Assembly: GCF_900188425.1 (NCBI RefSeq)
Contig: NZ_FZON01000005.1
Span: forward strand, 98,188-162,187
Reading direction: 5' to 3'
Source of the DNA: Antarctobacter heliothermus
Lineage (GTDB): Bacteria > Pseudomonadota > Alphaproteobacteria > Rhodobacterales > Rhodobacteraceae
Length of the DNA: 64,000 bases
How positions within the stretch are numbered: position 1 is the first letter of the stretch; each line of letters opens with the position of its first letter. This document shows, piece by piece, positions 1 through 8,088 of this stretch. The translations under genes were made by a program, and so were the position numbers. A model generated the notes under the pieces. That model was not told where the DNA came from. It made no database searches and saw nothing but the letters and a program-made list of their open reading frames with translations.

Positions 1-2
1 TG

Positions 3-362
3 ATGGTCGTGGGCTTGCAGATGCTGGTGGGCTGCGCGGTCCTGACGGTTCCGGCGCTGGCACTGGAGACGCCAGAAATCGACTGGTCCGTCAGCCTTGT
101 TGTGGCTTTTTCCTACACGGTTCTCGTACCGGGGTTGGCCGCGACGCTGGTGTGGTTCCTGTTGGTCGACCGGATCGGTGCCGTGCGTTCGGCCACGTTC
201 CACTTTCTCAACCCGTTTTTCGGAGTGGCCATTGCTGCAGTCCTTTTGGGCGAATCGCTGCGGCCGCTGGACCTGATCGGCGTTGCGGTGATCGCGGCGG
301 GCATTCTGGCGGTGCAATTGGCCAGGATTCCTGCGGTACAAGATAAAACTCTCAAGAATTGA
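3..362 (+). CDS. EamA/DMT-family transporter, C-terminal part (cut by window edge)
   Basis: This is the last 119 codons of an integral membrane protein; the true start lies upstream of the window and the first Met seen here is probably internal. The sequence is strongly hydrophobic, with four likely helices and the pattern typical of the second EamA repeat: a helix ending in LVDRIGAVRSAT, then FLNPFFGVAIAAVLLGE, then a last helix LIGVAVIAAGILAV. Proteins of this drug/metabolite transporter superfamily move small metabolites across the inner membrane, but the substrate cannot be read from sequence. It ends in a short hydrophilic tail. A hairpin lies about 50 bases downstream, before the chemotaxis receptor gene. 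Confidence 0.8.
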   Translation: MVVGLQMLVGCAVLTVPALALETPEIDWSVSLVVAFSYTVLVPGLAATLVWFLLVDRIGAVRSATFHFLNPFFGVAIAAVLLGESLRPLDLIGVAVIAAGILAVQLARIPAVQDKTLKN

Positions 363-409
363 GTGCCCCTGAAGAGGGGTTGGTAACGTTTGTTTACGGA
401 CCTGTCGCT

Positions 410-434
410 ACACCCGGTTCCAGGAGCCGGGTGT
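410..434. terminator. Hairpin between EamA gene and chemotaxis receptor
   Basis: A perfect 8-bp inverted repeat (ACACCCGG and CCGGGTGT) encloses a 9-base loop. No T-run follows, so it may be a weak terminator of the upstream gene or a hairpin in the leader of the receptor gene. Confidence 0.35.
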
Positions 435-468
435 CTGTGTGCCTGGCGTCATGGCGCGAGGGCACTTC

Positions 469-2475
469 ATGGGCAGGTTCACGATCCGAATACAGGTGAT
501 GTTGCTGGCATCGGCCTTTATCGCGACACTTCTGGTTCTGTCGGCCATTTCCTGGACGGTGAAATCCGAACTGACAGCCAAACTGCACCAGACCTTGGAT
601 CTGTCCAAGGAAAGTGAACTGTTGGCGCAGATTATCCGGCAGGCCCAGAACGCAGAGCTTGCGATGATGTTGTTCGTTGCCGGTGATGACCCGCAGATTG
701 ACGAAATGCGCACCAGCATGACGGCGGTCCAGCGCCATTTTGGCGCTGTCCCGGAAGTGTTCTCTGCCTCTGAAGAAGATTTGGTGATCGAACTGGACGA
801 GATGGCGGCGAAGCTCCGCCCTTTGGCTGTTGAGGTAGAGGCTCTCGCCGGGCTTTCATTGTTCGACCGCAAGGCGTTTGCTTACAAGGCGATCCTGCCA
901 GGGTTGGAGGATGCACGCGCCGAACTGGCCGTCATCTCTGAGGCCCTGTTCCAAAACGTGTCGGCGCTGGATGCAGATGCAAACAAGGTCGCCGCAGCCG
1001 CTGATATCAAACAGCTTGTGGGCAACGCGGTGGTCATGGTGGTTGCCCTGTTTCTTGCCTTTGCCTTTGGCCGGTCACTGTCGCTGCCCATTCGGCGCGC
1101 CAGCGATGCGGTCGCCCGCTTGGCCGATCACGACTATGAATTTGAACTTGTCGATACAAACCGTGCCGACGAGGCGGGGATGATTTCGCGCGGGCTTGAA
1201 GATCTGCGTGGCAAATTGATCTCTGCCGATGCCGCCGAGACACGCGCAGCCGAAGAAAACAGTCGCCGGATCGACCTGTTTCAGACCTTTGGCGTAGCCA
1301 TGAGCAAGCTGCGGAACGGCGACCTGCGCAGCCGAATCGACGGTGAGGAATGGCATGACCTGGGCGAGAGCTATGTCACCCTGTGCACAGATTTCAACAG
1401 CCTTGCGGAGGCACTTGAGGGGCTTGTCGGCTCCCTGCAGCAAAGCGCCGACGCGGTGACCGACAATGCCAATGAACTGTCTACAATGTCGGATGAGATG
1501 TCTCGCCGGACCGAAGTGCAGGCCGCCACGCTGGAGGAATCGGCGGCGGCGCTGGATGAATTGTCAGCCAGTGTGCAATCAGCGTCGGAGCGGGCGCAGG
1601 ATGTGGATTCCAAGGTCGTCGAAGGGCGCCGACGCGCCGAAAGAGGCGGTGAGGTCATGGCGCGCGCGCTGCAGTCGATGGGGTCGATCGCAAAATCGTC
1701 CGAACAGATTTCCCAGATCATCACGGTCATTGACGACATCGCGTTCCAGACCAATCTGCTGGCGTTGAACGCGGGGGTTGAGGCGGCGCGCGCGGGCGAG
1801 TCCGGCAAGGGGTTCTCTGTGGTGGCCTCCGAAGTGCGCAGCCTTGCGCAGCGCGCATCGGAATCTGCCAGCGAAATCAAGGAACTGGTTCTGAACAGCT
1901 CGCAACAGGTAGAGGATGGCGAGAAGCTGGTACAAGAAACCAGCGAAACCCTGAACCACATCGTTGATAGCGTGACAGAGGTTTCTGAAATGGTCTCTGA
2001 CATCGCCACGTCGGCCAAGGATCAGGCCAGCGGCGTGCGTGAGATCAACATGGGGGTGAGCGAACTGGACAAGGCGGTTCAGCAAAATGCCGCTATGGTC
2101 AGTCAGACCAACACGGCAAGCCAGGAATTGCGGGTCGAGGCCACGCGCCTGTCGGATGTCCTCGCGCAATTCTCTGCTGCGGAAAAACGCGATCAAGCCG
2201 CGTCTTGGGAGGCCGCAGCGCCGACACCCGGAACAGACGTTCGGTCAGGCCCTGAAATGGTTCGTTCAGGCCCTGAAACGACTGTAGCGGACGGCAGCTT
2301 TTCCGCCGCAGACACCGCGACCTTGGTGCACGGGAACTGGTCGGCGGGGGCCTTGGAACCGGCGCCGGTTCAGGTGGTGGTCGACCCAGACAGCGCGGAG
2401 GATCATGACATGTATAACGCCACGCCGACACGCCGCAAGGCCGTGGGCGGCGAAGGTCAGTGGACGGATTTCTGA
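469..2475 (+). CDS. Methyl-accepting chemotaxis protein with CheR-type C-terminal pentapeptide
   Basis: A 668-residue transducer that would relay an external signal to the CheA/CheW kinase complex. An N-terminal membrane segment (about residues 8-30) is followed by a roughly 150-residue periplasmic sensor region, a second membrane segment (about 182-203), a HAMP domain, a further helical linker and the long coiled-coil signalling domain. The conserved hairpin tip, reading [19 protein letters not shown], lies at about residues 425-445. The last five residues are QWTDF, matching the x-W-x-x-F docking peptide for CheR/CheB. I chose the ATG at 469 because GAGGG precedes it at good distance; an in-frame ATG at 451 is possible. 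The ligand is unknown. The gene converges on aroC and no other che gene is in the window. Confidence 0.93.
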   Translation: MGRFTIRIQVMLLASAFIATLLVLSAISWTVKSELTAKLHQTLDLSKESELLAQIIRQAQNAELAMMLFVAGDDPQIDEMRTSMTAVQRHFGAVPEVFSASEEDLVIELDEMAAKLRPLAVEVEALAGLSLFDRKAFAYKAILPGLEDARAELAVISEALFQNVSALDADANKVAAAADIKQLVGNAVVMVVALFLAFAFGRSLSLPIRRASDAVARLADHDYEFELVDTNRADEAGMISRGLEDLRGKLISADAAETRAAEENSRRIDLFQTFGVAMSKLRNGDLRSRIDGEEWHDLGESYVTLCTDFNSLAEALEGLVGSLQQSADAVTDNANELSTMSDEMSRRTEVQAATLEESAAALDELSASVQSASERAQDVDSKVVEGRRRAERGGEVMARALQSMGSIAKSSEQISQIITVIDDIAFQTNLLALNAGVEAARAGESGKGFSVVASEVRSLAQRASESASEIKELVLNSSQQVEDGEKLVQETSETLNHIVDSVTEVSEMVSDIATSAKDQASGVREINMGVSELDKAVQQNAAMVSQTNTASQELRVEATRLSDVLAQFSAAEKRDQAASWEAAAPTPGTDVRSGPEMVRSGPETTVADGSFSAADTATLVHGNWSAGALEPAPVQVVVDPDSAEDHDMYNATPTRRKAVGGEGQWTDF

Positions 2476-2482
2476 CGTCGGG

Positions 2483-2500
2483 CGATCCGGTTCAGGATCG
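2483..2500. terminator. Small hairpin between convergent MCP and aroC genes
   Basis: CGATCC and GGATCG pair across a six-base loop right at the junction of the two convergent genes and partly inside the aroC end. There is no T-run; its role as a terminator is a guess. Confidence 0.25.
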
Positions 2501-3607
2501 GTCGGTATCACCAATCCGGCCACCGGCGTCGCCAATCTGACCGCGATGCAGCAACAGGTGATCCAGCAGCACACAGGCCATCATCGCCTCGCCCACCGGC
2601 ACGGCGCGGATGCCGACACAAGGATCATGGCGCCCCTTGGTGACGATTTCGGTGTTCTCGCCCTGAACCGTGATGGTTTTGCGCGGTGTCAGGATGGATG
2701 AGGTCGGTTTGACGGCAAAACGCACGACGATGTCCTGCCCGGAGGAAATGCCGCCAAGGATACCGCCTGCGTGGTTCGAACTGTAGACTGGCCCGTCCTT
2801 GCCCATGGTAATCTCGTCGGCGTTTTCGGTGCCGGTCAAGGCAGCGGTCGCCATGCCGTCGCCAATCTCTACCCCTTTTACGGCGTTGATCGACATCATC
2901 GCTGCCGCCAAATCAGTGTCCAACTTGCCGTAGACCGGTGCGCCAAGCCCTGCGGGCACGCCGCGCGCCACAACCTCGATCACGGCACCGACGCTTTCGC
3001 CCGATTTGCGCAAAGTATCTAGATACCCGGCCCATTCCTCGGCGGCCTGCGGATCGGGGCACCAGAACGGGTTGGCGGATATCTGTGCGTCGTCAAAACG
3101 GGCCCTGTCCGCCTTGCGCGGCCCCATCTGAACCATGTAGCCGCGCAGGTCGATCCCGGGGATCAACGCGGTCAAAGCTGCCCGTGCAAGCCCGCCGGCC
3201 GCCACCCGCGCGGCGGTTTCGCGTGCCGAGGATCGCCCCCCGCCGCGATAGTCGCGCAGGCCGTATTTCTGGAAGTAGGTAATATCGGCATGGCCGGGCC
3301 GGAATTTTTGCGCGATCTCGGAGTAATCCTTGGACCGCTGATCGGTGTTCTCGATCATCAACTGCACCGGGGTCCCGGTGGTGCGTCCATCAAACACGCC
3401 GGACAGGATCCTCACCGCGTCCGCTTCGCGCCGCTGGGTCGTGTATTTGTTCTGGCCCGGTTTGCGCATGTCCAGCCAGTGCTGCAACTGCGCCTCGGTG
3501 ACTTCGATCCCCGGCGGGCAGCCGTCCACAGTCGCGCCCAATGCGGGTCCGTGGCTTTCACCCCAGGTCGTGACACGAAAGAGATGTCCAAATGTGTTCA
3601 GGCTCAT
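2492..3607 (-). CDS. aroC: Chorismate synthase
   Basis: AroC makes chorismate from 5-enolpyruvylshikimate-3-phosphate, the last common step of aromatic amino acid synthesis, using reduced FMN as cofactor without net redox change. The 371-residue protein has the usual length. Signatures seen: GESHG at residues 16-20, the [17 protein letters not shown] segment in the middle, and [17 protein letters not shown] near residue 328. The start [10 protein letters not shown] is the family's normal N-terminus. The gene is monocistronic here; aroA lies far away near 60 kb. An old transposase relic sits upstream. Confidence 0.97.
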   Translation of the reverse strand: MSLNTFGHLFRVTTWGESHGPALGATVDGCPPGIEVTEAQLQHWLDMRKPGQNKYTTQRREADAVRILSGVFDGRTTGTPVQLMIENTDQRSKDYSEIAQKFRPGHADITYFQKYGLRDYRGGGRSSARETAARVAAGGLARAALTALIPGIDLRGYMVQMGPRKADRARFDDAQISANPFWCPDPQAAEEWAGYLDTLRKSGESVGAVIEVVARGVPAGLGAPVYGKLDTDLAAAMMSINAVKGVEIGDGMATAALTGTENADEITMGKDGPVYSSNHAGGILGGISSGQDIVVRFAVKPTSSILTPRKTITVQGENTEIVTKGRHDPCVGIRAVPVGEAMMACVLLDHLLLHRGQIGDAGGRIGDTDRS

Positions 3608-3822
3608 GGCGCGTCCCCTCTTTTGTGCGCGAAATACGCAAGCCGGGTGCCAAAGCCAAGACTATTCGAGCAACTCTTGACGTTGACGGGCAATATCCGC
3701 GACGGCACCGGTGGTGCGGTCTGCGGTCGTGACGATGAAAGTGGACAGCCAAAGCGGCAATTCGAAACCCGCCATCCAGCCGAAACACTATTGGTTCAGT
3801 CAAACAGGGCCCTGCTCTAGAC
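3608..3822. other. aroC upstream region, no gene recognised
   Basis: About 215 bases lie between aroC and the transposase relic. They should contain the aroC promoter and the outer end of the old insertion sequence. I see no convincing gene and no clear terminal inverted repeat. Confidence 0.4.
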
Positions 3823-4282
3823 TCAGGATTTTGCCCACCTGATACCGCTTGCGATAAGGGCGATTGCCGCGAGAAGGGCCTTTGGGCCGTGCTCATATCG
3901 GCTCGCAACGCGACGACCGTCCTTGGTCCTGCCGAACAACATAATCTCGACGCAGTTGCGCCGCTTGTATCGGCGTTTGACGTTTTTCGCCGTCGCCTTG
4001 CGCTGCCTGTAGCCTAGGATTCTGAAGGCTATCCATCTGTTTTACAACGATTCCCCATACCTCTCGAGCCGTTCGCGGTCCGCGCCGCTTTCAACGGGCG
4101 AACAGGGTCTTGTGAAGGCGGTATGCCTTTGGAGCATCACGCTATTGCAACCGATTGGATTGAATGAAGATAGTCCCGTTCAGAACACTGGAATCACATT
4201 CCCATGACTTCTCGTGGGGCATTTGAAAACGGGGTTCCAGACGCGCCATCTGCACATCGCTCAACCAGAAACGATCAGACAG
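3823..4282 (-). pseudogene. Decayed IS5-family (IS427-like) transposase remnant
   Basis: Translated on the minus strand, 4282 to about 4090 gives an N-terminus of the form FWLSDVQMARLEPRFQMP, then an in-frame TAG, then RDAPKAYRLHKTLF, the usual start of IS427-group transposases. From about 4020 down to the stop at 3823-3825 the reading is YKRRNCVEIM, then GRTKDGRRVASRYEHGPKAL, the conserved C-terminus with the last catalytic Glu region. The two halves are in different frames, at least two stops interrupt them, and the central DDE part is missing, so the element is dead. No clear terminal repeats or target duplication could be defined. Confidence 0.85.
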
Positions 4283-4417
4283 GTTTCAGCTGTGTGATCG
4301 GACGGTGAATCACCTCAGCCGACTGAAATCAATGGATCCAAGGCCTCGAGGCCAAAGGAGCATGCGTTCAGGATTTGTGGCTTTTTCGAAGAAGACGCCT
4401 GTGCCATTGATCCATCT
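4283..4417. other. Leader of the GlcNAc kinase gene
   Basis: A short stretch between the transposase relic and the kinase start. It must hold the present promoter of the kinase-nagA pair, but no clear -35/-10 pair or operator stands out. Confidence 0.35.
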
Positions 4418-5296
4418 ATGGTGCAAGTATCCGAAACCTATCTGATCGCAGTCGATGGCGGCGGCTCTGGTTGCCGCGCGGTGGTCGCGACCTTGGCAGG
4501 ACAGGTATTGGGCGAGGGGACTGCCGGCCCGGCCAATGCGACAACGGATCTGGATCAGGCGATGGCCAACGTGCGGGAGGCAATTGGGGCGGCGATTCAT
4601 GCGGCGGCGCTTTCGGCGGACGTCTGGCAGTCGTCTGTCGGGCATCTGGGACTGGCCGGAGCCTTGACGAACGAGGTGATCTTGCGGATCGCTGCAGGCT
4701 GCGGGGTGCGCCGGGCGACAGTCAGCGACGATCTTGAGACGGCGGCGGCTGGTGCTTTGGGTGCCGGGAGCGGCGTGCTGGTCTCTGTCGGGACCGGATC
4801 GGTATTGGCCGCGCGGCAAGGTGGGGCGCTGGTTCGGCTCGGTGGTTGGGGTTTGCAGGTTTCAGATCAGGCTTCGGGTGCATGGCTGGGACGAGCGCTG
4901 CTGGAACGGGTCTTGCTGTGTCATGATGGGCTGGAGAAGCATTCTGCCCTGACGCTTGGCGTGCTGGAGAAAACCGGAGGTACGGCGATGTCCATCGTAC
5001 GTTTTGCGTCCACGGCGCGGCCCGCGGATTATGCGAAACTTGCCCCGCTTGTCGTGGCGGCGCCAGAGGATGCCCACGGTCGTGCCCTGATGAAGGATGG
5101 TGCGGCGTATCTGCGTCGTGCGCTGATGGTGCTGGATCCGGCGGAAGCTGCGCCGGTCTGTCTGGCGGGGGGCTTGGGGCCGGCCTATGCGGACTGGCTG
5201 CCTCCGGAGATGCAGGAGCGCCTTGTGGCACCGGCGGGCACTGCGCTGGACGGGGCCCTGCAGATGGCCCGCAGCGCGGCGGAGCGCGGGGCATGA
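4418..5296 (+). CDS. N-acetylglucosamine kinase (BadF/BadG/BcrA/BcrD ATPase family)
   Basis: A 292-residue ASKHA-fold kinase expected to phosphorylate free N-acetylglucosamine in the cytoplasm. The phosphate-1 loop VDGGGSGCR lies at about residues 12-20 and the phosphate-2 loop SVGTGSV near residue 125; WGLQVSDQASGAWLGR follows as in GlcNAc kinases. The length is normal. Its stop overlaps the start of nagA by ATGA, so the two are a coupled operon: the kinase makes GlcNAc-6-phosphate and NagA deacetylates it. The usual sugar ABC-transporter genes are absent upstream, where a transposase relic lies instead. Substrate assignment rests mainly on the nagA neighbour. Confidence 0.85.
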   Translation: MVQVSETYLIAVDGGGSGCRAVVATLAGQVLGEGTAGPANATTDLDQAMANVREAIGAAIHAAALSADVWQSSVGHLGLAGALTNEVILRIAAGCGVRRATVSDDLETAAAGALGAGSGVLVSVGTGSVLAARQGGALVRLGGWGLQVSDQASGAWLGRALLERVLLCHDGLEKHSALTLGVLEKTGGTAMSIVRFASTARPADYAKLAPLVVAAPEDAHGRALMKDGAAYLRRALMVLDPAEAAPVCLAGGLGPAYADWLPPEMQERLVAPAGTALDGALQMARSAAERGA

Positions 5297-6411
5297 CGCG
5301 GATTGTTTACTGCGGCGCGCAGGTTTTTGACGGGGTGACCCTGCACAAGGACGCGGTTTTGGTCGTCGAGGATGGCGCCGTCGCCATCCTGCCCATCCAG
5401 GAGGCCCCCTCAGACACAGCTGTGGTCCTGGAAGGGGGCGTTTTGACGCCCGGTTTCGTGGATTTGCAGGCCAATGGCGGCGGCGGCGTGATGTTCAACG
5501 ACGAAACCAGCGTCGAGGGTTTGCGCGTGATTGCCGCCGCCCATGCCTCTACGGGGACGCGGGCTTTCCTGCCCACGCTGATCACCGACACACCCGATCG
5601 CACCCGCGCCGCGATCGAGGCGGTGGCGGCGGCCATCGCCGACGGAGTGCCCGGCATCGCGGGTCTGCACCTGGAGGGGCCGCACCTGGACGTCGCACAA
5701 AAGGGGGCTCATGACGCAGACCTGATCCGGCCGATGACGGATCAGGACGTGGCGGTTCTGGAGGACGCGGCGCACAGGCTGCCCCGGCTCATGCTGACCG
5801 TTGCGCCAGAGAGCACCCGCCCCGCGCAGATCGCGCGGCTTGCGCGGGCTGGGGTGTTGATCTCGCTCGGGCACAGCAATTGCAGCTACGACACCGCCAT
5901 GGTGGCTTTTGCCGCCGGAGCGCGATGTGTCACGCATCTGTTCAACGCCATGAGCCCGCTGCGGCATCGCGCGCCGGGTCTTGTTGGCGCGGCACTGGAT
6001 TCGGGTGCGGCCTGTGCGGGAATCATCGCAGACGGTGTCCATGTCCATCCTGCGGCGATGCGCGCTGCGGTTGCGGCCAAGCGTGGACCGGGCGGCCTGT
6101 TCCTTGTGACCGATGCCATGGCCACGCTCTCCTCCGAGTTGCAGGAGTTTCGGTTGGGCGGGCGCCGTGTCCTGCGCGCTGAGGGGCGGCTGACATTGGA
6201 GGACGGCACTTTGGCTGGGGCCGATCTGACAATGCCGCAGGCGATCCGAGTGCTGACGCAGGAGGTGGGCGTGCCGCTTGTTCAGGCGCTGAGCATGGCG
6301 ACAACGATCCCGGCCCGCTTGCTGTCCGGATCCACCTTGGCTGGTCCCGGATTTATTGCGCCATTTATCCATTTGTCGGACAGTGGCGAGGCGTCGTCGA
6401 CAGAGTTTTAG
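5293..6411 (+). CDS. nagA: N-acetylglucosamine-6-phosphate deacetylase
   Basis: NagA removes acetate from GlcNAc-6-phosphate to give glucosamine-6-phosphate, in amino-sugar and peptidoglycan recycling. The 372-residue amidohydrolase shows HLEGPH near residue 125, LGHSNCSYD near 192, THLFNAMSPL near 213 and the catalytic Asp in LVTDAMAT near 272. The start overlaps the kinase stop (ATGA). The C-terminus (…FIHLSDSGEASSTEF) stops a few residues short of what I expect for the final strand, and another frame just after it reads RWICRRRVPG, so a late frameshift is possible. No nagB or transporter is in the window. Confidence 0.93.
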   Translation: MTRIVYCGAQVFDGVTLHKDAVLVVEDGAVAILPIQEAPSDTAVVLEGGVLTPGFVDLQANGGGGVMFNDETSVEGLRVIAAAHASTGTRAFLPTLITDTPDRTRAAIEAVAAAIADGVPGIAGLHLEGPHLDVAQKGAHDADLIRPMTDQDVAVLEDAAHRLPRLMLTVAPESTRPAQIARLARAGVLISLGHSNCSYDTAMVAFAAGARCVTHLFNAMSPLRHRAPGLVGAALDSGAACAGIIADGVHVHPAAMRAAVAAKRGPGGLFLVTDAMATLSSELQEFRLGGRRVLRAEGRLTLEDGTLAGADLTMPQAIRVLTQEVGVPLVQALSMATTIPARLLSGSTLAGPGFIAPFIHLSDSGEASSTEF

Positions 6412-6539
6412 GTGGATCTGCAGGCGCCGCGTTCCCGGCAAGGTGACGCAAGGTGATGCCTTTTTACGCTTTTCATTAAGAGTCTGAAATATATGCTAAG
6501 TTCAGTGTTAGTTCATATTTTTCAACGGGGTGAAGAGAC

Positions 6540-6701
6540 GTGCGTTTCCGTCCGTTTAGGTGCAGGTGCAATCACAAACTCCGCTATGGCACCAATACAT
6601 GCAGCTACTGTTTTCGTCCAACTCCGGTCTGGAACCGCATTTGGCTGCCGATTGTCATTCTTGTCTTGGTCGGCGTGATCGTTTCGGTCAACTGGTGGTG
6701 A
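6540..6701 (+). CDS. Small zinc-ribbon membrane protein, GTG start
   Basis: A 53-residue frame starts at GTG 6540, three bases after GAAGAG, and ends at TGA 6699-6701. The N-terminal half is very basic and has CRC at residues 8-10 and CSYC at 21-24, a likely four-cysteine metal site (CxC-x10-CxxC). Residues about 35-51 form one hydrophobic helix, and the protein ends VNWW. That is a zinc-ribbon head on a C-terminal membrane anchor. I believe similar small proteins occur in other Rhodobacterales, but cannot check it. It lies alone between nagA and a lytic transglycosylase. Function unknown. Confidence 0.65.
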   Translation: MRFRPFRCRCNHKLRYGTNTCSYCFRPTPVWNRIWLPIVILVLVGVIVSVNWW

Positions 6702-6785
6702 TCCGCGCACCGCGACCGATGTGGTTGTGGTTGAACGGGGGGCTGATCTAGCGTAGCGGCGGACACATCGGGCAGGAGATATGAC

Positions 6786-8036
6786 ATGCGTCTGACCAGA
6801 CGGGAATTTGCGCTGGGCGCAGCGGGTTTTGGGCTGGCCGGATGCTTGCCGGGCGGCGGGGCGCTTCCGCAGGTGGCGCGACCCGATCCGGCGCTTGAGC
6901 CGGGACTGCGCCCGCAACCAAATCCAGAGTATGATCAATGGGTTGTCGCGTTCAGGTCGCGCGCGATGTCTCAGGGGATCACCCAGGGGACGTTGGACCG
7001 TGCCTTTCGCGGGCAGGGCTTTTTGCCCGGTGTGATAGAGCGTGACCGCAACCAGACGGAATTCAACCGCACGCTTGAGGACTACATCGCCATCGTCGCG
7101 CCAGAGGAAAAGGTTGCGTTCGGGCGGACGGCCTATGCGCGGCAGCGCAACGCGCTTGACCGGGTCGAGGCGCAATACGGCGTCCCGGCGGAAATCATGG
7201 CCTCATTCTGGGGGGTCGAGAGTTATTTCGGCACCAAGCGCGGCAAGATCCCGGTGATCTCGGCAACCTCGACCCTTGCGTGGGAGGGGCGGCGCGGCCG
7301 CTTTTTCGAATCGAACCTGATGGACGCGCTGCGAATCGTTCAGACAGGGGATGCCCGCCCTGACCAACTGGTGGGCAGCTGGGCGGGGGCCATGGGGCAC
7401 ACTCAATTGATCCCCAACGCCTACCAGGAAAACGCGGTCGATTTCGATGGCGACGGCAAGCGTGACATATGGTCGGAGAACCCGATTGATGCCTTCGCTA
7501 CAACGGCACGTTTTGTGTCGCGCGCCGGTTGGAAACGGGGGGCCCCATGGGGGGTGGAGGTGCGCCTGCCGCAAGGGTATTCCGGGCCAACAGGGCGCAA
7601 GAACCGCGCCGCCGTTTCGCGCTTTCGTGACCTTGGGGTGCGCACCGCGCAGGGCGGATCGTTGCCCGATCATGGGTCAGCGGCGGTGCTGGCACCGATG
7701 GGCGTGGGCAAACCGGCCTTTCTGGTGTTCCACAACTTCAACATGATCATGCGGTACAACCCATCCGAGAATTACGCGTTGGCGGTGGGCTATCTGGCCG
7801 ACCGGTTGGCCGGTGCCGGGCCGTTGGTCGGGGATTTCGGACGCGACAAGTACGGGCTGAGCCAGGATGAACGCAAGGCGCTGCAACGCGGATTGACGCG
7901 GGCCGGATTCGACGCAGGCACGCCGGACGGTGTGTTTGGTAAAAAGACCGAGGCCGCGATCAGTGCCTATCAGTCCGCCAAGGGACTTGCCGTCACGGGT
8001 GAGCCGTCACGCGCGTTGCTGGACGCTCTGGGCTGA
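6786..8036 (+). CDS. Lytic murein transglycosylase (MltB-like) with peptidoglycan-binding domain
   Basis: A 416-residue periplasmic enzyme expected to cleave the glycan strand of peptidoglycan with formation of 1,6-anhydromuramic acid. The N-terminus has RREFALGAAGFGLAGC, a twin-arginine-like signal ending in a possible lipobox Cys. The SLT_2 catalytic domain follows, with the catalytic Glu in WGVESYFG at about residue 143 and the characteristic GSWAGAMGHTQLIP motif. Residues about 355-416 form a PG_binding_1 domain (GLTRAGFDAGTPDGVFG…). It converges on the RTX gene across a hairpin. Confidence 0.93.
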   Translation: MRLTRREFALGAAGFGLAGCLPGGGALPQVARPDPALEPGLRPQPNPEYDQWVVAFRSRAMSQGITQGTLDRAFRGQGFLPGVIERDRNQTEFNRTLEDYIAIVAPEEKVAFGRTAYARQRNALDRVEAQYGVPAEIMASFWGVESYFGTKRGKIPVISATSTLAWEGRRGRFFESNLMDALRIVQTGDARPDQLVGSWAGAMGHTQLIPNAYQENAVDFDGDGKRDIWSENPIDAFATTARFVSRAGWKRGAPWGVEVRLPQGYSGPTGRKNRAAVSRFRDLGVRTAQGGSLPDHGSAAVLAPMGVGKPAFLVFHNFNMIMRYNPSENYALAVGYLADRLAGAGPLVGDFGRDKYGLSQDERKALQRGLTRAGFDAGTPDGVFGKKTEAAISAYQSAKGLAVTGEPSRALLDALG

Positions 8037-8052
8037 CGTGCAGCGCGGAACG

Positions 8053-8079
8053 GTTTCGGGCCGCAGCGCGTCCCGAAAC
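8053..8079. terminator. Putative bidirectional terminator
   Basis: A perfect 8-bp inverted repeat (GTTTCGGG and CCCGAAAC) with an 11-base loop sits between the convergent transglycosylase and RTX genes. No T-run follows on the plus strand. Confidence 0.4.
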
Positions 8080-8088
8080 TCGATCCGC

